This document shows positions 1 to 8,855 of a stretch of 64,000 bases of DNA, piece by piece. Positions within the stretch are counted from its first letter, which is position 1. Each line of letters begins with the position of its first letter. This DNA is from Pantoea sp. AS-PWVM4 (GTDB taxonomy: Bacteria; Pseudomonadota; Gammaproteobacteria; Enterobacterales; Enterobacteriaceae): assembly GCF_000468095.1 (NCBI RefSeq), contig NZ_ASZC01000002.1:248001-312000 (forward strand), written 5' to 3'. The notes under the pieces are model-generated. The model ran no database searches and was not told where the DNA came from. It saw only the letters and a program-made list of their open reading frames with translations. Made by a program: the position numbers and the translations under genes.

Positions 1-25
1 AAAAACGCCTCATTGCTGAGGCGTT
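1..25 (-). terminator. Rho-independent terminator of the porin gene
   Basis: Nine-base-pair stem (AACGCCTCA / TGAGGCGTT, 4-25) with a TTGC loop, followed on the minus strand by a run of five T at the window edge. It lies just after the porin stop codon. Confidence 0.85.
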
Positions 26-31
26 GTCATA

Positions 32-1111
32 TCAGAATTGATAAACCAGACCCAGAGCCATCACATCGTCAGTCGCCAGTCCGAGTGGGTTATTATCTTT
101 AAGCATATTAATACGGTACTCAGCGAATAAAGACATATTGACGTTGAAATAATAATAAGCACCAATGGCTGTGTACTTAATAATATCGGCGTCACCGATG
201 TTTTCAATATCTTTCCCTTTCGAAGAGATGTAAGCAATTGAAGGGCGGAATCCACTCAGGAATTGATATTGTGCAACGGCTTCAAAATTTTGTGCTTTAT
301 TCGCAAATCCCCCGCTGATCGGGGTGGCATTCAGCGTTTCATCATACGCGGCCGCGAGGTAAATCTGATTCGCATCATATTTTACCGAAGCGGCCCAATG
401 TTGGGCTTTATCACCATGACCACGGCTTAAGTTATTTTGCGCATCTGTACGGTCAAGGCTGGCAAAAGCACCCACAAAGCTTAGGCCAAAATCGAAAGCA
501 TAAGAGGCGGAAAGTGCAAATCCATCACCATTAGCGCGGATAATTTGATCGGTACTGCCAGTTCGGTCATTTTTACCTTCGTATTGTGCGGCCACGTTCA
601 GACCGTCCACCAGACCAAAGAAACCTGTGTTACGCCAGGTGAGCAAGCCGGTCGAGCGGCCCACGAGGAAGACATCATTGTAATCAGAGTCACTACCGAA
701 GAAAGGCAGCATATCGGTGTTGCTCATCACGTCATAAACCAAACCGAAATTGCGGCCATAATCGATAGAACCCAATTCACCATATTTCAAACCGGCGTAG
801 CCAAGGCGAGTAGCGTTACCATTTTGAGCATCGCTACCGCCTTCAGAATTATGCAGGCTGAATTGATATGACCAGCTGCCATAACCCGTCAATTTATCCG
901 AGATTTTTGTCTCCCCGGTAAAACCGCCCTGAAGATTTGACGACGCATCACCATCATTATTACTGTCATCAGAAAATATATGGGAAACTTTTATTTTGCC
1001 ATTCAGGTCCAGCTTGTTGCCGTCTTTATTATATATTTCCGCAGCCTGAACCGGGCATAAGGCAGCCAGTAGCGGCAGCATAGCTGCCGCTAAAAGTGAG
1101 CGTTTCATCAT
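32..1111 (-). CDS. General porin, OmpC/OmpF/PhoE family
   Basis: Outer-membrane trimeric beta-barrel porin for passive diffusion of small hydrophilic solutes. The 359-residue product has a signal peptide ending in VQA-AEIYNKDGNKLDL, the classical mature N-terminus of enterobacterial porins, and ends in the outer-membrane sorting signal with terminal Phe (LVYQF). The constriction-loop region reads LPFFGSDSD instead of the usual PEFGGD type, so pore selectivity may differ from OmpC/OmpF. Two tandem Met codons (1111 and 1108) follow the Shine-Dalgarno-like AGGG; either could start. It is a single gene with its own terminator. Which named porin it corresponds to cannot be decided here. Confidence 0.9.
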   Translation of the reverse strand: MMKRSLLAAAMLPLLAALCPVQAAEIYNKDGNKLDLNGKIKVSHIFSDDSNNDGDASSNLQGGFTGETKISDKLTGYGSWSYQFSLHNSEGGSDAQNGNATRLGYAGLKYGELGSIDYGRNFGLVYDVMSNTDMLPFFGSDSDYNDVFLVGRSTGLLTWRNTGFFGLVDGLNVAAQYEGKNDRTGSTDQIIRANGDGFALSASYAFDFGLSFVGAFASLDRTDAQNNLSRGHGDKAQHWAASVKYDANQIYLAAAYDETLNATPISGGFANKAQNFEAVAQYQFLSGFRPSIAYISSKGKDIENIGDADIIKYTAIGAYYYFNVNMSLFAEYRINMLKDNNPLGLATDDVMALGLVYQF

Positions 1112-1210
1112 TACGTTTTTACCCTGTCTGAATTAATTATTTATTACCCCTCGTTGGGGGGATATATGGTGAAAAAAGATAAAAATCAGGAATGGTGTTT
1201 TAGTTTGCGT

Positions 1211-1867
1211 TTATTTAATCGCCTGGCGTTCCTCCCATTGCTCTTTAGTGAGCGTTTTAATATCGAATTGATCGCGTGTGCGGCAATAGGTATTTCCCCC
1301 CATACGCCCCACCGCATCCATCAGTTGTTGGTCTATGTGCAGATTTTCCGGGTTGACCGCATCACTGCGCACATATACCCCGACCACCTCACCCAGAATG
1401 ATTTCTCTCGCCGGGCCAACCTGTAAGGTGGTATGACGGCGGCACTCCAGTGCCGCAGGGGCAGCGAGAATGCGCGGGCTGTGCACGTATTGGCCCGGCA
1501 CGGTTTCCAGACCGGCCTCCTCCAGTTCATTGACCTCGGGACCAAATTTAATGGCACAGATCTCCATCTGATCCACCAGGGCATCATCGACGATATGCAC
1601 CGTAAACTCGCCCGTTTCACGGATATTGCGTGCGGTGTCTTTGAAACGCATATCGGCATAGTTCTCCACACCGATAGCGACAATCGCCGGGTCGTGAGTC
1701 AGTACATTGAAAAAGCTGAACGGGCCGGCATTGGGAACACCGTCGCGGCTGACCGTGGTCACCAGGGCAACCGGGCGCGGAATTACCGTGCCAATCAAAA
1801 TCTTGTAACGCTCACGTTCGGTTAATGACGCAAAGTCAAAAAAAGTATGTGATGTTGGCTGGCTCAT
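1211..1867 (-). CDS. Flavin reductase-like (FMN-binding split-barrel) protein
   Basis: 218-residue cytoplasmic protein of the flavin reductase-like domain family. The N-terminal half shows the family pattern around IGTVIPRPVALVTTVSRDGVPNAGPFSFFNVLTHDPA, where flavin phosphate and ring contacts lie. Such proteins bind FMN as flavin reductases or as small oxidoreductases. It starts one base after the stop of the upstream M24 gene (1869), with GGAG upstream, so the two are translationally linked and probably work in one pathway. A longer in-frame extension to 2134 is open but lies inside the M24 gene and has no ribosome site. Substrate unknown. It is only distantly like the second split-barrel protein at 48070-48702. 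Confidence 0.75.
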   Translation of the reverse strand: MSQPTSHTFFDFASLTERERYKILIGTVIPRPVALVTTVSRDGVPNAGPFSFFNVLTHDPAIVAIGVENYADMRFKDTARNIRETGEFTVHIVDDALVDQMEICAIKFGPEVNELEEAGLETVPGQYVHSPRILAAPAALECRRHTTLQVGPAREIILGEVVGVYVRSDAVNPENLHIDQQLMDAVGRMGGNTYCRTRDQFDIKTLTKEQWEERQAIK

Positions 1868-1868
1868 C

Positions 1869-3293
1869 TCAGGCTCCGCTGTCAATACGATATGTTTCAA
1901 GGGGGGTGTGATGGCTAAGATTTTCAAAACCGTCTTTGGTGACAACATAACAATCGCCAATGTTGCAGCCTGCCGCCAGCGGTTCCAGCCATTGGCTATG
2001 GAGCACAAATACCATCCCTTCTTCCAGGCGATCGTAGTTATGAGAGGAGATGTTGAAGCTGTTTTGCGCGCCAGCCATACCGATGGAGTGACCCAGATTG
2101 GGATTGTGTGGTCCATAGGTGGCAGGGTAGACATGCATCAGCTTGCGCCCCTGGGCTTCCCAGTCGATATCGCGAACATACTGTTGGGGGATCAGACGTG
2201 CGCCACCGTCAGGCATGGGTGACCAGTTGTAGGGCATGGTGCGAGCTTCGGCTGACGTCAGCATGCCCTGTTCGATCATCGGTTCGAAGGCAGCGTTGTT
2301 GATATCCCGCATCAGTGCGCCGGGCTTAATTAAACGCTCCGCACGTTTCACACCGTCGGTACAGGCTGTCAGCACCTTCTCCTGGTGCGGAGTGATATCA
2401 CCCACGGCAATCATGCGCGCGGTCTGCGCGGTGTAACCCCGCCAGGTGACATTGGAAATGTACAAATTGATCAGATCACCGGCACGCACCACATGACCAT
2501 AAGGCTTACCGCAGTGGGTACCAAATTCGTTGATACCAATCTGGTAGCCATCCCCGGTCTCACCACCAAACGCCATCTGTGCTGCCGTAAACGCCGCGAA
2601 GATCTCATGGTCGGTGACACCCGGTTTTGTCACATGATATGCCGCCTGCGTGCCAATACTGATCAACTGTGCTGCGGCCCGGAACATCTCAATTTCACGG
2701 GGTGAACGGACTTTCTGCATGCGGTCCAGAATTGGGTTGTCGGCAATAAATTTATTGCGCGGCATCAGCGACGCCAGGGCCGCCCAGAAAGTGAGGGAGG
2801 TACGATCGCCGATACTGCCAATTTGCGCGTTCACTAACCCTAACCGTGTGAGGATCTCCGCACATTTCTCGGCCGTTTTGATTACCGAGTCACCGGGACG
2901 ATCTGCGTATTCACGACCAATCGGACCAATCTGCCAGATTTCATCCACCAGCAACGGCTCACCACCCGGTGGCAACAATACCGACTGGGTAAAAAAGGAG
3001 AGTAGCGTCAGCGGTTTATCACTATCAGTCGGGATAATGAGCACACCTTCTCGCATCCAGTCACAGATATAACGCAGATACGCATTTGAGGCGTGGAACC
3101 AGCCCACGCTCCCGGCGTGGACGATCAGCGCATCGTGTCCGGCTTCAACAGCCTGGCGGCGAATTTTGCGCAGACGTTCGGCAAACTCCTCCTCCGGCAA
3201 TGGTAACGGGGCTGAAAACGTAAAATCTGGCTGGAAATCGGCAAGCAGAGAGCCAATGCGATAGCCAGCGGGCTGAGTCGCATGAGTGTTCAT
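1869..3293 (-). CDS. Creatinase-like M24-family hydrolase without canonical metal ligands
   Basis: 474-residue protein with the N-terminal creatinase domain (about 35-190) and the C-terminal pita-bread fold (about 200-460). The His of the GHSIG motif (402) is kept. In my alignment, the Asp and Glu positions that bind two metals in aminopeptidase P/prolidase appear replaced: the first Asp falls in LINLYISN (about 275-281), the second is Q290 in GYTAQTAR, and the two Glu fall at about 432 and 446 (VLHSQW, NIGD). This resembles metal-independent creatinase-type C-N hydrolases rather than peptidases. The start at 3293 has AAGGA upstream; the longer open frame is not supported. It follows the ABC importer genes, suggesting that it acts on the imported compound. 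The true substrate is unknown. Confidence 0.75.
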   Translation of the reverse strand: MNTHATQPAGYRIGSLLADFQPDFTFSAPLPLPEEEFAERLRKIRRQAVEAGHDALIVHAGSVGWFHASNAYLRYICDWMREGVLIIPTDSDKPLTLLSFFTQSVLLPPGGEPLLVDEIWQIGPIGREYADRPGDSVIKTAEKCAEILTRLGLVNAQIGSIGDRTSLTFWAALASLMPRNKFIADNPILDRMQKVRSPREIEMFRAAAQLISIGTQAAYHVTKPGVTDHEIFAAFTAAQMAFGGETGDGYQIGINEFGTHCGKPYGHVVRAGDLINLYISNVTWRGYTAQTARMIAVGDITPHQEKVLTACTDGVKRAERLIKPGALMRDINNAAFEPMIEQGMLTSAEARTMPYNWSPMPDGGARLIPQQYVRDIDWEAQGRKLMHVYPATYGPHNPNLGHSIGMAGAQNSFNISSHNYDRLEEGMVFVLHSQWLEPLAAGCNIGDCYVVTKDGFENLSHHTPLETYRIDSGA

Positions 3294-3321
3294 AGGTGAA
3301 TCCTTGTACTTGATTAAGTCA

Positions 3322-4149
3322 TTAATTTTGTGGGCGTGGAGCCAGCACACGGCGTGCAACCAGCAAACCGAGCAAGGTGACGGCGATGAGAATCCCTGAG
3401 ATAGCGGCCACACGGACATCGAGTGACTCTTCAATCAGAGCAAACATTCGCAGCGGCAACACCGTGGTTGAAGCATCTGCAAGAAACAGCGAAACCGTGA
3501 CGTTATCCAGTGACTGAATAAACACCAGAAACGCACCAGCCAGAATGCCGGGCATCAACAGTGGCAACGTGACACGACGAAGCGTCATAAACCAACTGGC
3601 CCCCATAGTGGTTGATGCTTCCGCCAGAGAGGGGTTAAGTCCCTGGGCCACAACAGACGCGGCGCGATACATCAACGGGCCAAACACCACGATATGCCCG
3701 GTAACGGTCAACCACAGCGATGGCTGGAAACCAATAAAGTTGGCGACGATCAATGCTGCCAGCCCATAGACCAGGCTGGGTAACACCAGCGGAGCAAGCA
3801 GTAATGGCTCGATGCTGTTCACGGTTTTACGTTTCATCCGCGTCATACCAATGCTGGCGGGCACGGCAAACAGCAGCGATCCCAATACCGCCAATCCGGC
3901 GATTTTCAGTGAGTTCCATGCCGCTATGTGTTCAGTACCCGAGCGCACCGGGTCGAGCAGCGCTTCATACCAGCGCAATGAAAATCCTTCCGGTGGATAT
4001 TTCAGTGTTTGCCCGGCGGTGAAGGACATCATCAGAGCAATCACAATCGGTGCGACCAGGTAAATCAGGCACAGCGTGCCAAAGCCATACACAAAGACTT
4101 TGTACAGCAGGGCCGGAACGGGATTTTCGCGTCGATTAAGCATGACCAT
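3322..4149 (-). CDS. ABC transporter permease (PotC-like)
   Basis: 275-residue inner-membrane permease of the binding-protein-dependent transport family. It has about six hydrophobic segments and an EAA-type loop (LAEASTTMGASWFMTLRRVTLP) that docks on the ATPase. It resembles the PotC/second permease of polyamine-type or thiamine/iron-type importers. The start overlaps the preceding permease gene by 14 bases; Met at 4149 or 4143 are both possible. With the neighbours it forms a complete importer: binding protein, two permeases and ATPase. Substrate not determined. Confidence 0.85.
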   Translation of the reverse strand: MVMLNRRENPVPALLYKVFVYGFGTLCLIYLVAPIVIALMMSFTAGQTLKYPPEGFSLRWYEALLDPVRSGTEHIAAWNSLKIAGLAVLGSLLFAVPASIGMTRMKRKTVNSIEPLLLAPLVLPSLVYGLAALIVANFIGFQPSLWLTVTGHIVVFGPLMYRAASVVAQGLNPSLAEASTTMGASWFMTLRRVTLPLLMPGILAGAFLVFIQSLDNVTVSLFLADASTTVLPLRMFALIEESLDVRVAAISGILIAVTLLGLLVARRVLAPRPQN

Positions 4150-4963
4150 TCAATCTCCTGTGACGTGAAATCATGGTGAGTGCCACCAGCAGACAGCCAG
4201 TCGAAAGCAGCAATACCACGGCAATGGCGGAAGCGAGAGGCCAGTCGAACAGCGTACCGACTTCGCGATAAATCAGCTGTGGCACGTACACATTACGTGC
4301 ACCACCAATCACGGCCTGGGTGACGAACGAGCTGCTGGTACTGGCGAATACCAGGATCCAGCCTGCCAACAGGCCTGGTAACATCAGTGGCAGCATCAGG
4401 GTGATCAAAATGCGCCAGGGGCCAGCTCCTGAGACTTGTGCCGCTTCGGTGAGTGAGTATTGGGTGCGGGTCAGAATGGCGATCAGCGGCAAAATGATCA
4501 GCGGCAGATCAATCTGACACATTGCCATGACCAGACCGAGCTCCGTAAACATCAGGCTGGTCGGCATTCCGGTAATGCCAAGCGCCATTAATGCTTCGCT
4601 GATTGGTCCCTGACGTCCCAAAATGACAATCCAGGCGAACGTTCTCACTACGTTACTGGTCAGCATCGGGATTAGCGTCAGGAAAATGATCACCTGACGT
4701 AAGGTTCGCCCGCTATGCCAGTAAAGCAACGCGATAGGTACGCCCAGCAGGGTGGTGCCGATAACTGTTTCCAGTCCCAATCTCGCGGTGTTAATCAACA
4801 CACGAAAGTTGAATTCATCACCGAAAAAACGGGCGTAGTGATCCAGGGTGACACCACCTTTAGTGATGAAACTAAATCCGACCAAAACCGCGAGCGGCGT
4901 TGCGAAGAACACCACGGAGAGCAATAGCATGGGGACAACGTAAGGAAAGCCGCTCTGTTTCAT
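4136..4963 (-). CDS. ABC transporter permease (PotB-like)
   Basis: 275-residue inner-membrane permease, partner of the PotC-like protein. Hydrophobic segments span most of the length and the EAA-type loop reads TEAAQVSGAGPWRILITLMLP. I start at ATG 4963, seven bases after AAGG; an in-frame GTG at 4966 is the alternative. It begins ten bases after the stop of the binding-protein gene and overlaps the downstream permease, so it is in one operon with both. Two unlike permeases imply a heterodimeric channel. Confidence 0.85.
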   Translation of the reverse strand: MKQSGFPYVVPMLLLSVVFFATPLAVLVGFSFITKGGVTLDHYARFFGDEFNFRVLINTARLGLETVIGTTLLGVPIALLYWHSGRTLRQVIIFLTLIPMLTSNVVRTFAWIVILGRQGPISEALMALGITGMPTSLMFTELGLVMAMCQIDLPLIILPLIAILTRTQYSLTEAAQVSGAGPWRILITLMLPLMLPGLLAGWILVFASTSSSFVTQAVIGGARNVYVPQLIYREVGTLFDWPLASAIAVVLLLSTGCLLVALTMISRHRRLNGHA

Positions 4964-4972
4964 CACATCACC

Positions 4973-6022
4973 TTATCCGGCAACAATGGTGTCAAATTCG
5001 CGAATCCAGGCATCACGATTTTTGTTGATGCTGTTCCAGTCGGGGTAGACCAGAGTCTTAAGCTGATCGCGCGTGACATAGGCGGAGATTGCCGGTGTCA
5101 GCGCAACATCGCTGTTGGTCGGGAACATTTCAGCCGGTGGCAATTTGAATTGATCCTGTGCAGCCTGGGAGATGGCCGCATCCATATAGGCGTAGACGGC
5201 ATCGGCATTTTTGGTGCCCTTCGTCAGATGAATATTGACCGGTGCCGCTGGAGATCCCGTTTCCGGATGGACGAACTCGCAGTTCATCCCCAGACTCTTC
5301 AGGCGTGCCACGTTGCTGGTACTGCACATGAATACCGCGATCTCCCCCTGCTGGAACAAGGTCATTTGATGATTGGTGCTATCAACAATGCTCTTTAACT
5401 GCTCAGGATGATCCTTGAACAACTTAAACACGGCCGCCATGTCATCTGGCCCGGAGCCATAGATTTTGGCGATTTCGGTGTAAGCCATGACCGCGGTGTT
5501 GGAGGCAAAACCAGTCCAGGAGACCAGGCCTTTGTAGGCGGGGTTTTCGAACAGATCTTTATAACCCTTCGGACGTGGCACAAGGTCCGGGTTATAGGCG
5601 ATGCCGTTGACTTCTACCGTAACCGTTGGGCCATATTCACCCTGAAAACTCGGATCGAGGAGATGCCAGTTTTTCAATCTGGAGGGATCGATTTTCTGGA
5701 TAATGTCATTCTGAATGGCAATGGTCATTTGCCCTGGCGACATTAACAGCGCGTCATAAGGGGGATTACCGGGGCTGGCCATCACTTTTGCCAACTGGTC
5801 TTGTGCCAACGCAGGGGCAATGGTCAGGCCATACCCCTCTTTTTTCATGATCGGGGTCAGTATGTTGCGATAGGCATCTTCCCAGTTCCCCGGAAAGGTG
5901 GCAGCAATTGCGGTTTCTTTCTCTGCCGCCAGCGCACGTAGTGACACCGGTAGCAAGGAGGTTGCGGCTGCTCCTGCCAACAATTGACCGAACCGACGAC
6001 GACTAATCTCAAAGTTTTTCAT
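4973..6022 (-). CDS. Tat-exported extracellular solute-binding protein (PotD-like)
   Basis: 349-residue periplasmic binding protein of the spermidine/putrescine/thiamine type. The N-terminus carries a twin-arginine signal (SRRRFGQLL) followed by a hydrophobic stretch ending near ALA-AEKETAIAA, so export folded by the Tat route is likely, in contrast to most homologues. The ATG at 6022 has AGAGGTGA at good spacing; the upstream GTG (6031) lies in that ribosome site. Motifs such as VEVNGIAYNPDLVP are typical of family 1/6 binding proteins. It captures the substrate for the permeases encoded downstream. The ligand is unknown; a small cationic or amide compound is a guess from the family. Confidence 0.85.
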   Translation of the reverse strand: MKNFEISRRRFGQLLAGAAATSLLPVSLRALAAEKETAIAATFPGNWEDAYRNILTPIMKKEGYGLTIAPALAQDQLAKVMASPGNPPYDALLMSPGQMTIAIQNDIIQKIDPSRLKNWHLLDPSFQGEYGPTVTVEVNGIAYNPDLVPRPKGYKDLFENPAYKGLVSWTGFASNTAVMAYTEIAKIYGSGPDDMAAVFKLFKDHPEQLKSIVDSTNHQMTLFQQGEIAVFMCSTSNVARLKSLGMNCEFVHPETGSPAAPVNIHLTKGTKNADAVYAYMDAAISQAAQDQFKLPPAEMFPTNSDVALTPAISAYVTRDQLKTLVYPDWNSINKNRDAWIREFDTIVAG

Positions 6023-6037
6023 GATGTTCACCTCTAT

Positions 6038-7153
6038 TTAATCACTCAGGGTTTGCGGTTCAGCCGGAAAGGCATGACAGCGTGTCGTATCGATCTCAGC
6101 AAAAAGCTGCGATCCGGGAAGGGGGATGCGGGTTCCGGGGACTCTGACCTCAGAAGCCCGCAGCGTAGTACCACAATCAAGCATCAGGTCGTGCACCAGC
6201 ACGGGCCCCAGTGGGACGGAAACCGTCAGCCTTGCTGGCTGACACTGTTCTCCAGGCTGCGCTGACAAACGTACTTCTTCAGGACGGAATGTGATGGTGA
6301 CTTTCGAGCCGGTGGTAAAATTCAGACGGCGAGGCAGACGCAGCGTTTTGTCACCAGACAGGCCGATCAACGTGGTGTCGTTATCAAAGCGCAGTACGGT
6401 GCCAGCTAACTGGTTGGTTTGGCCAATAAAGGTGTTTACGAACAGTGATTTGGGCTGATCATAAACTGCCATCGGTGTGTCGATCTGCTCAACATGGCCT
6501 TTGTTCATCAACACCAAACGATTGGCGAGGCTCTGCGCCTCCTCCTGATCGTGCGTCACGATTAGCGTGGTGATCCCCAGCGTTTTTTGCAGGTGTAACA
6601 ATTCCACCTGTAAATCAAAACGCAGCGCGCGATCCAGTGCTCCAAAAGGCTCATCCAGCAACAGCAGAGAAGGGCGACCTGCTATGGCCCGGGCAACTGC
6701 AACGCGTTGCTGCTGACCACCGGAAAGCTCACGCGGCAGACGATTGCCATATTCGCTGAGGCGCACCATTGCCAGCATCTCTTCAACACGCTGTTTACGT
6801 TCAGCACGCGAAACTTGCTGACAAGCGAGCGGATAGGCGATGTTTTCGGCGACAGTGAGATGGGGAAACAGAGCGTAGTTCTGGAAAACCATGCCGATAC
6901 CCCGCGCCCTGGCCGAGACCAGGGCCAGATCCTGATTGCCCAGTTCAATTTTTCCAGCTTTAGGCTGAATAAGTCCGGCAATTGCCCTTAACACGGTGGA
7001 TTTACCACAGCCGCTTGGCCCCAGCAGTGCCACTATTTCACCGGGTTCAATCGTGAAAGAGACATCGCTGATTGCGTTGTTGCCACCGTAGCTGTGAGTA
7101 AGGCCCTGAACGTTCAAGCGCTTACGTTCGGACGAGTTCTGCATATCTGCCAT
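6038..7153 (-). CDS. ABC transporter ATP-binding protein (PotA-like)
   Basis: 371-residue importer ATPase. Walker A GPSGCGKST (about 45-53), signature [14 protein letters not shown], Walker [13 protein letters not shown] and switch His in LIVTHDQEEA are all present. A C-terminal TOBE-like region (about 265-371) is typical of the PotA/FbpC/CysA class. It is the first gene of the minus-strand operon, 15 bases before the binding-protein gene. I start at 7153 after AGGG; the open frame to 7234 has no ribosome site. Confidence 0.9.
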   Translation of the reverse strand: MADMQNSSERKRLNVQGLTHSYGGNNAISDVSFTIEPGEIVALLGPSGCGKSTVLRAIAGLIQPKAGKIELGNQDLALVSARARGIGMVFQNYALFPHLTVAENIAYPLACQQVSRAERKQRVEEMLAMVRLSEYGNRLPRELSGGQQQRVAVARAIAGRPSLLLLDEPFGALDRALRFDLQVELLHLQKTLGITTLIVTHDQEEAQSLANRLVLMNKGHVEQIDTPMAVYDQPKSLFVNTFIGQTNQLAGTVLRFDNDTTLIGLSGDKTLRLPRRLNFTTGSKVTITFRPEEVRLSAQPGEQCQPARLTVSVPLGPVLVHDLMLDCGTTLRASEVRVPGTRIPLPGSQLFAEIDTTRCHAFPAEPQTLSD

Positions 7154-7654
7154 AGTGCTTCCCTGGTTCTGAGTCGCGAGATGAAACGAAAAATTCACAT
7201 GGAAAAGGAGTTGCAAGGGGTATGCCAGGATCACAGGTCGTTGGGTTTATTTATCATAACTAATGGAATTATAATGATAATTATCTTTTAAAATATGTGC
7301 GAAAGTTTGTGCGAAAATTAGTGATACTGAATTTCATTAAGTAAATTCGGAATGATTTTTCACTAAATTGGTGCGTTCTTATCATCAGAATGGTGCAGAA
7401 CCACCGGTAATGGGGCAACGGGGGAGGAAAAAATGAGGGTTTCAGGCTGCGATCGGGATTGGTTGACTGAAAATCCTCTATCTACAATATTAATTTTATT
7501 GAATATTGTTTATCACTAACTTAATAATTAACTTTATACAAAAAATTATTAAATTTATTTTGTTGTTTATCAATGAATTAAAATTATTTTCCAGGCCGAT
7601 GGCATGCTGCTTGCAGGTGCTGTATCGACACACCATCCCAAAAAGGAGTACGAC
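7154..7654. promoter_or_regulatory. Divergent intergenic region between ABC operon and isomerase gene
   Basis: 500 bases, markedly AT-rich from about 7245 to 7600, with no convincing gene. It must hold promoters for both the minus-strand importer operon and the plus-strand isomerase. The decamer TTGTTTATCA occurs twice in direct orientation (7506-7515 and 7563-7572, 57 bases apart), and a similar TTTATCATAA lies near 7250. These could be sites for the GntR regulator encoded at 8856, but that is only a suggestion. Confidence 0.4.
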
Positions 7655-8761
7655 ATGAAATTAGGTATCGACGGTTTAAAACTGCCTGAAGCAAAAAAAC
7701 GTGGTCCCTTAGCGAGTCTTGAACATGCAAAAGCACTGGGTTTGAGCGGGATTTTTTTCAGCACATTACTGGATATGAGTCCCGATCTGGACAAAGGGCG
7801 GTTACGTGATATCCGTGCGAAAGCAGATGAACTGGGTCTGTATCTGGAAGGGGGACTTGGTAAAATCAACCCTTACTGTAGCGCTGAATCTCCTGAGCTG
7901 CGTGACATTGGCAACGGCGATATTATCGCCGGTTTGACGCGAATGATAGAGGCGGGGGCGGAGATAGGTTGCTGCGAGTTGTGGGTTTCTCCGGGTAACT
8001 TCAAACCGGCCTATCCAGGGCGTCTGGCGGTGGATCGCTTCCGCACCGACGTGACCTGGGATGAACAATTGCTGGCTATGGAAAAGGTGTTGCGCAAGCT
8101 GGCACCTGTCGCACGCGCCAATGGAGTGCATATGAATATTGAAACCCACGATGAAATCACCTCATTTGAAATTTTGCGACTGATTGAATCTGTGGGTGAG
8201 GAGTGCGTTGGCGTTGTACTGGATACCGCGAATATGTTGCAACGCGGTGAGCATCCCGTCTTTGCTGTCCGTCGTCTGGCCCCCTGGGTGCGGCAGACCC
8301 ATATTAAAGATGCCTATATTGGGCGCGCGCCTGGCGGCCTGGATTTTCAGCCCCGTCCCTGTGGCATGGGGATTGTCGATTTTGCCGCCATCCTGCCGCT
8401 GCTGGCTGAGGTAAACCCGCAACTGCATCTGTCGCTGGAGATTGCCCAGTCATCTGACGATAAACGTCGTGCGGCCAATCCGCGTCAGTGTATCCAGATT
8501 GATGACCCTCTGTGGCGCGCTGGCCACCCTGATCTAACCGGGGAGGAGCTGGAAGCCTATTTTGCCATGTTAAACGCTTATGAGAAGCGGGTCACAGCAG
8601 GGGAAATTCCCGATTGGGCGAGCTATGAAAGTGCCAATTATGGCTACCCCAGTTATGAGCACCAGCATTATGGTTTTGCACAGGCATTAGGATTTATTGA
8701 ACAATCTGCCAGCCATATTCGCAACATCTGTGCCGAAAAGGGTATCGTGTTAACACGATAA
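7655..8761 (+). CDS. Sugar phosphate isomerase/epimerase-like TIM-barrel protein
   Basis: 368-residue protein of the xylose isomerase-like TIM-barrel superfamily. Likely metal ligands are the Glu in NIETHDE, the Asp and His in LDTANML and QTHIKDA, and the Glu in LSLEIAQ, the usual spacing for this fold. AAAGGAG precedes the ATG by about six bases. It is transcribed away from the ABC importer and followed 94 bases later by the GntR regulator. Members isomerise or epimerise sugars, inositols or hydroxy acids, so it may convert a product of the M24 or flavin-reductase step. The exact reaction cannot be named. Confidence 0.75.
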   Translation: MKLGIDGLKLPEAKKRGPLASLEHAKALGLSGIFFSTLLDMSPDLDKGRLRDIRAKADELGLYLEGGLGKINPYCSAESPELRDIGNGDIIAGLTRMIEAGAEIGCCELWVSPGNFKPAYPGRLAVDRFRTDVTWDEQLLAMEKVLRKLAPVARANGVHMNIETHDEITSFEILRLIESVGEECVGVVLDTANMLQRGEHPVFAVRRLAPWVRQTHIKDAYIGRAPGGLDFQPRPCGMGIVDFAAILPLLAEVNPQLHLSLEIAQSSDDKRRAANPRQCIQIDDPLWRAGHPDLTGEELEAYFAMLNAYEKRVTAGEIPDWASYESANYGYPSYEHQHYGFAQALGFIEQSASHIRNICAEKGIVLTR

Positions 8762-8855
8762 GTTACGCAAGAATATTATCACAAAGATAGATAAGCCGTT
8801 TTACGGGCTGTTATGATAGTGCAGTCGACGTGTTGGATGAAGTAGGGAGAGGATA

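Noticed and set aside
1146..1162. C-rich/G-rich hairpin as a terminator between the flavin protein gene and the porin
   Set aside because: Short four- to five-base stem without a T run on either strand.
1868..2134. N-terminal extension of the flavin reductase-like protein to 307 residues
   Set aside because: It lies wholly inside the M24 gene in another frame and has no ribosome site; the ATG at 1867 is well placed and gives a normal family length.
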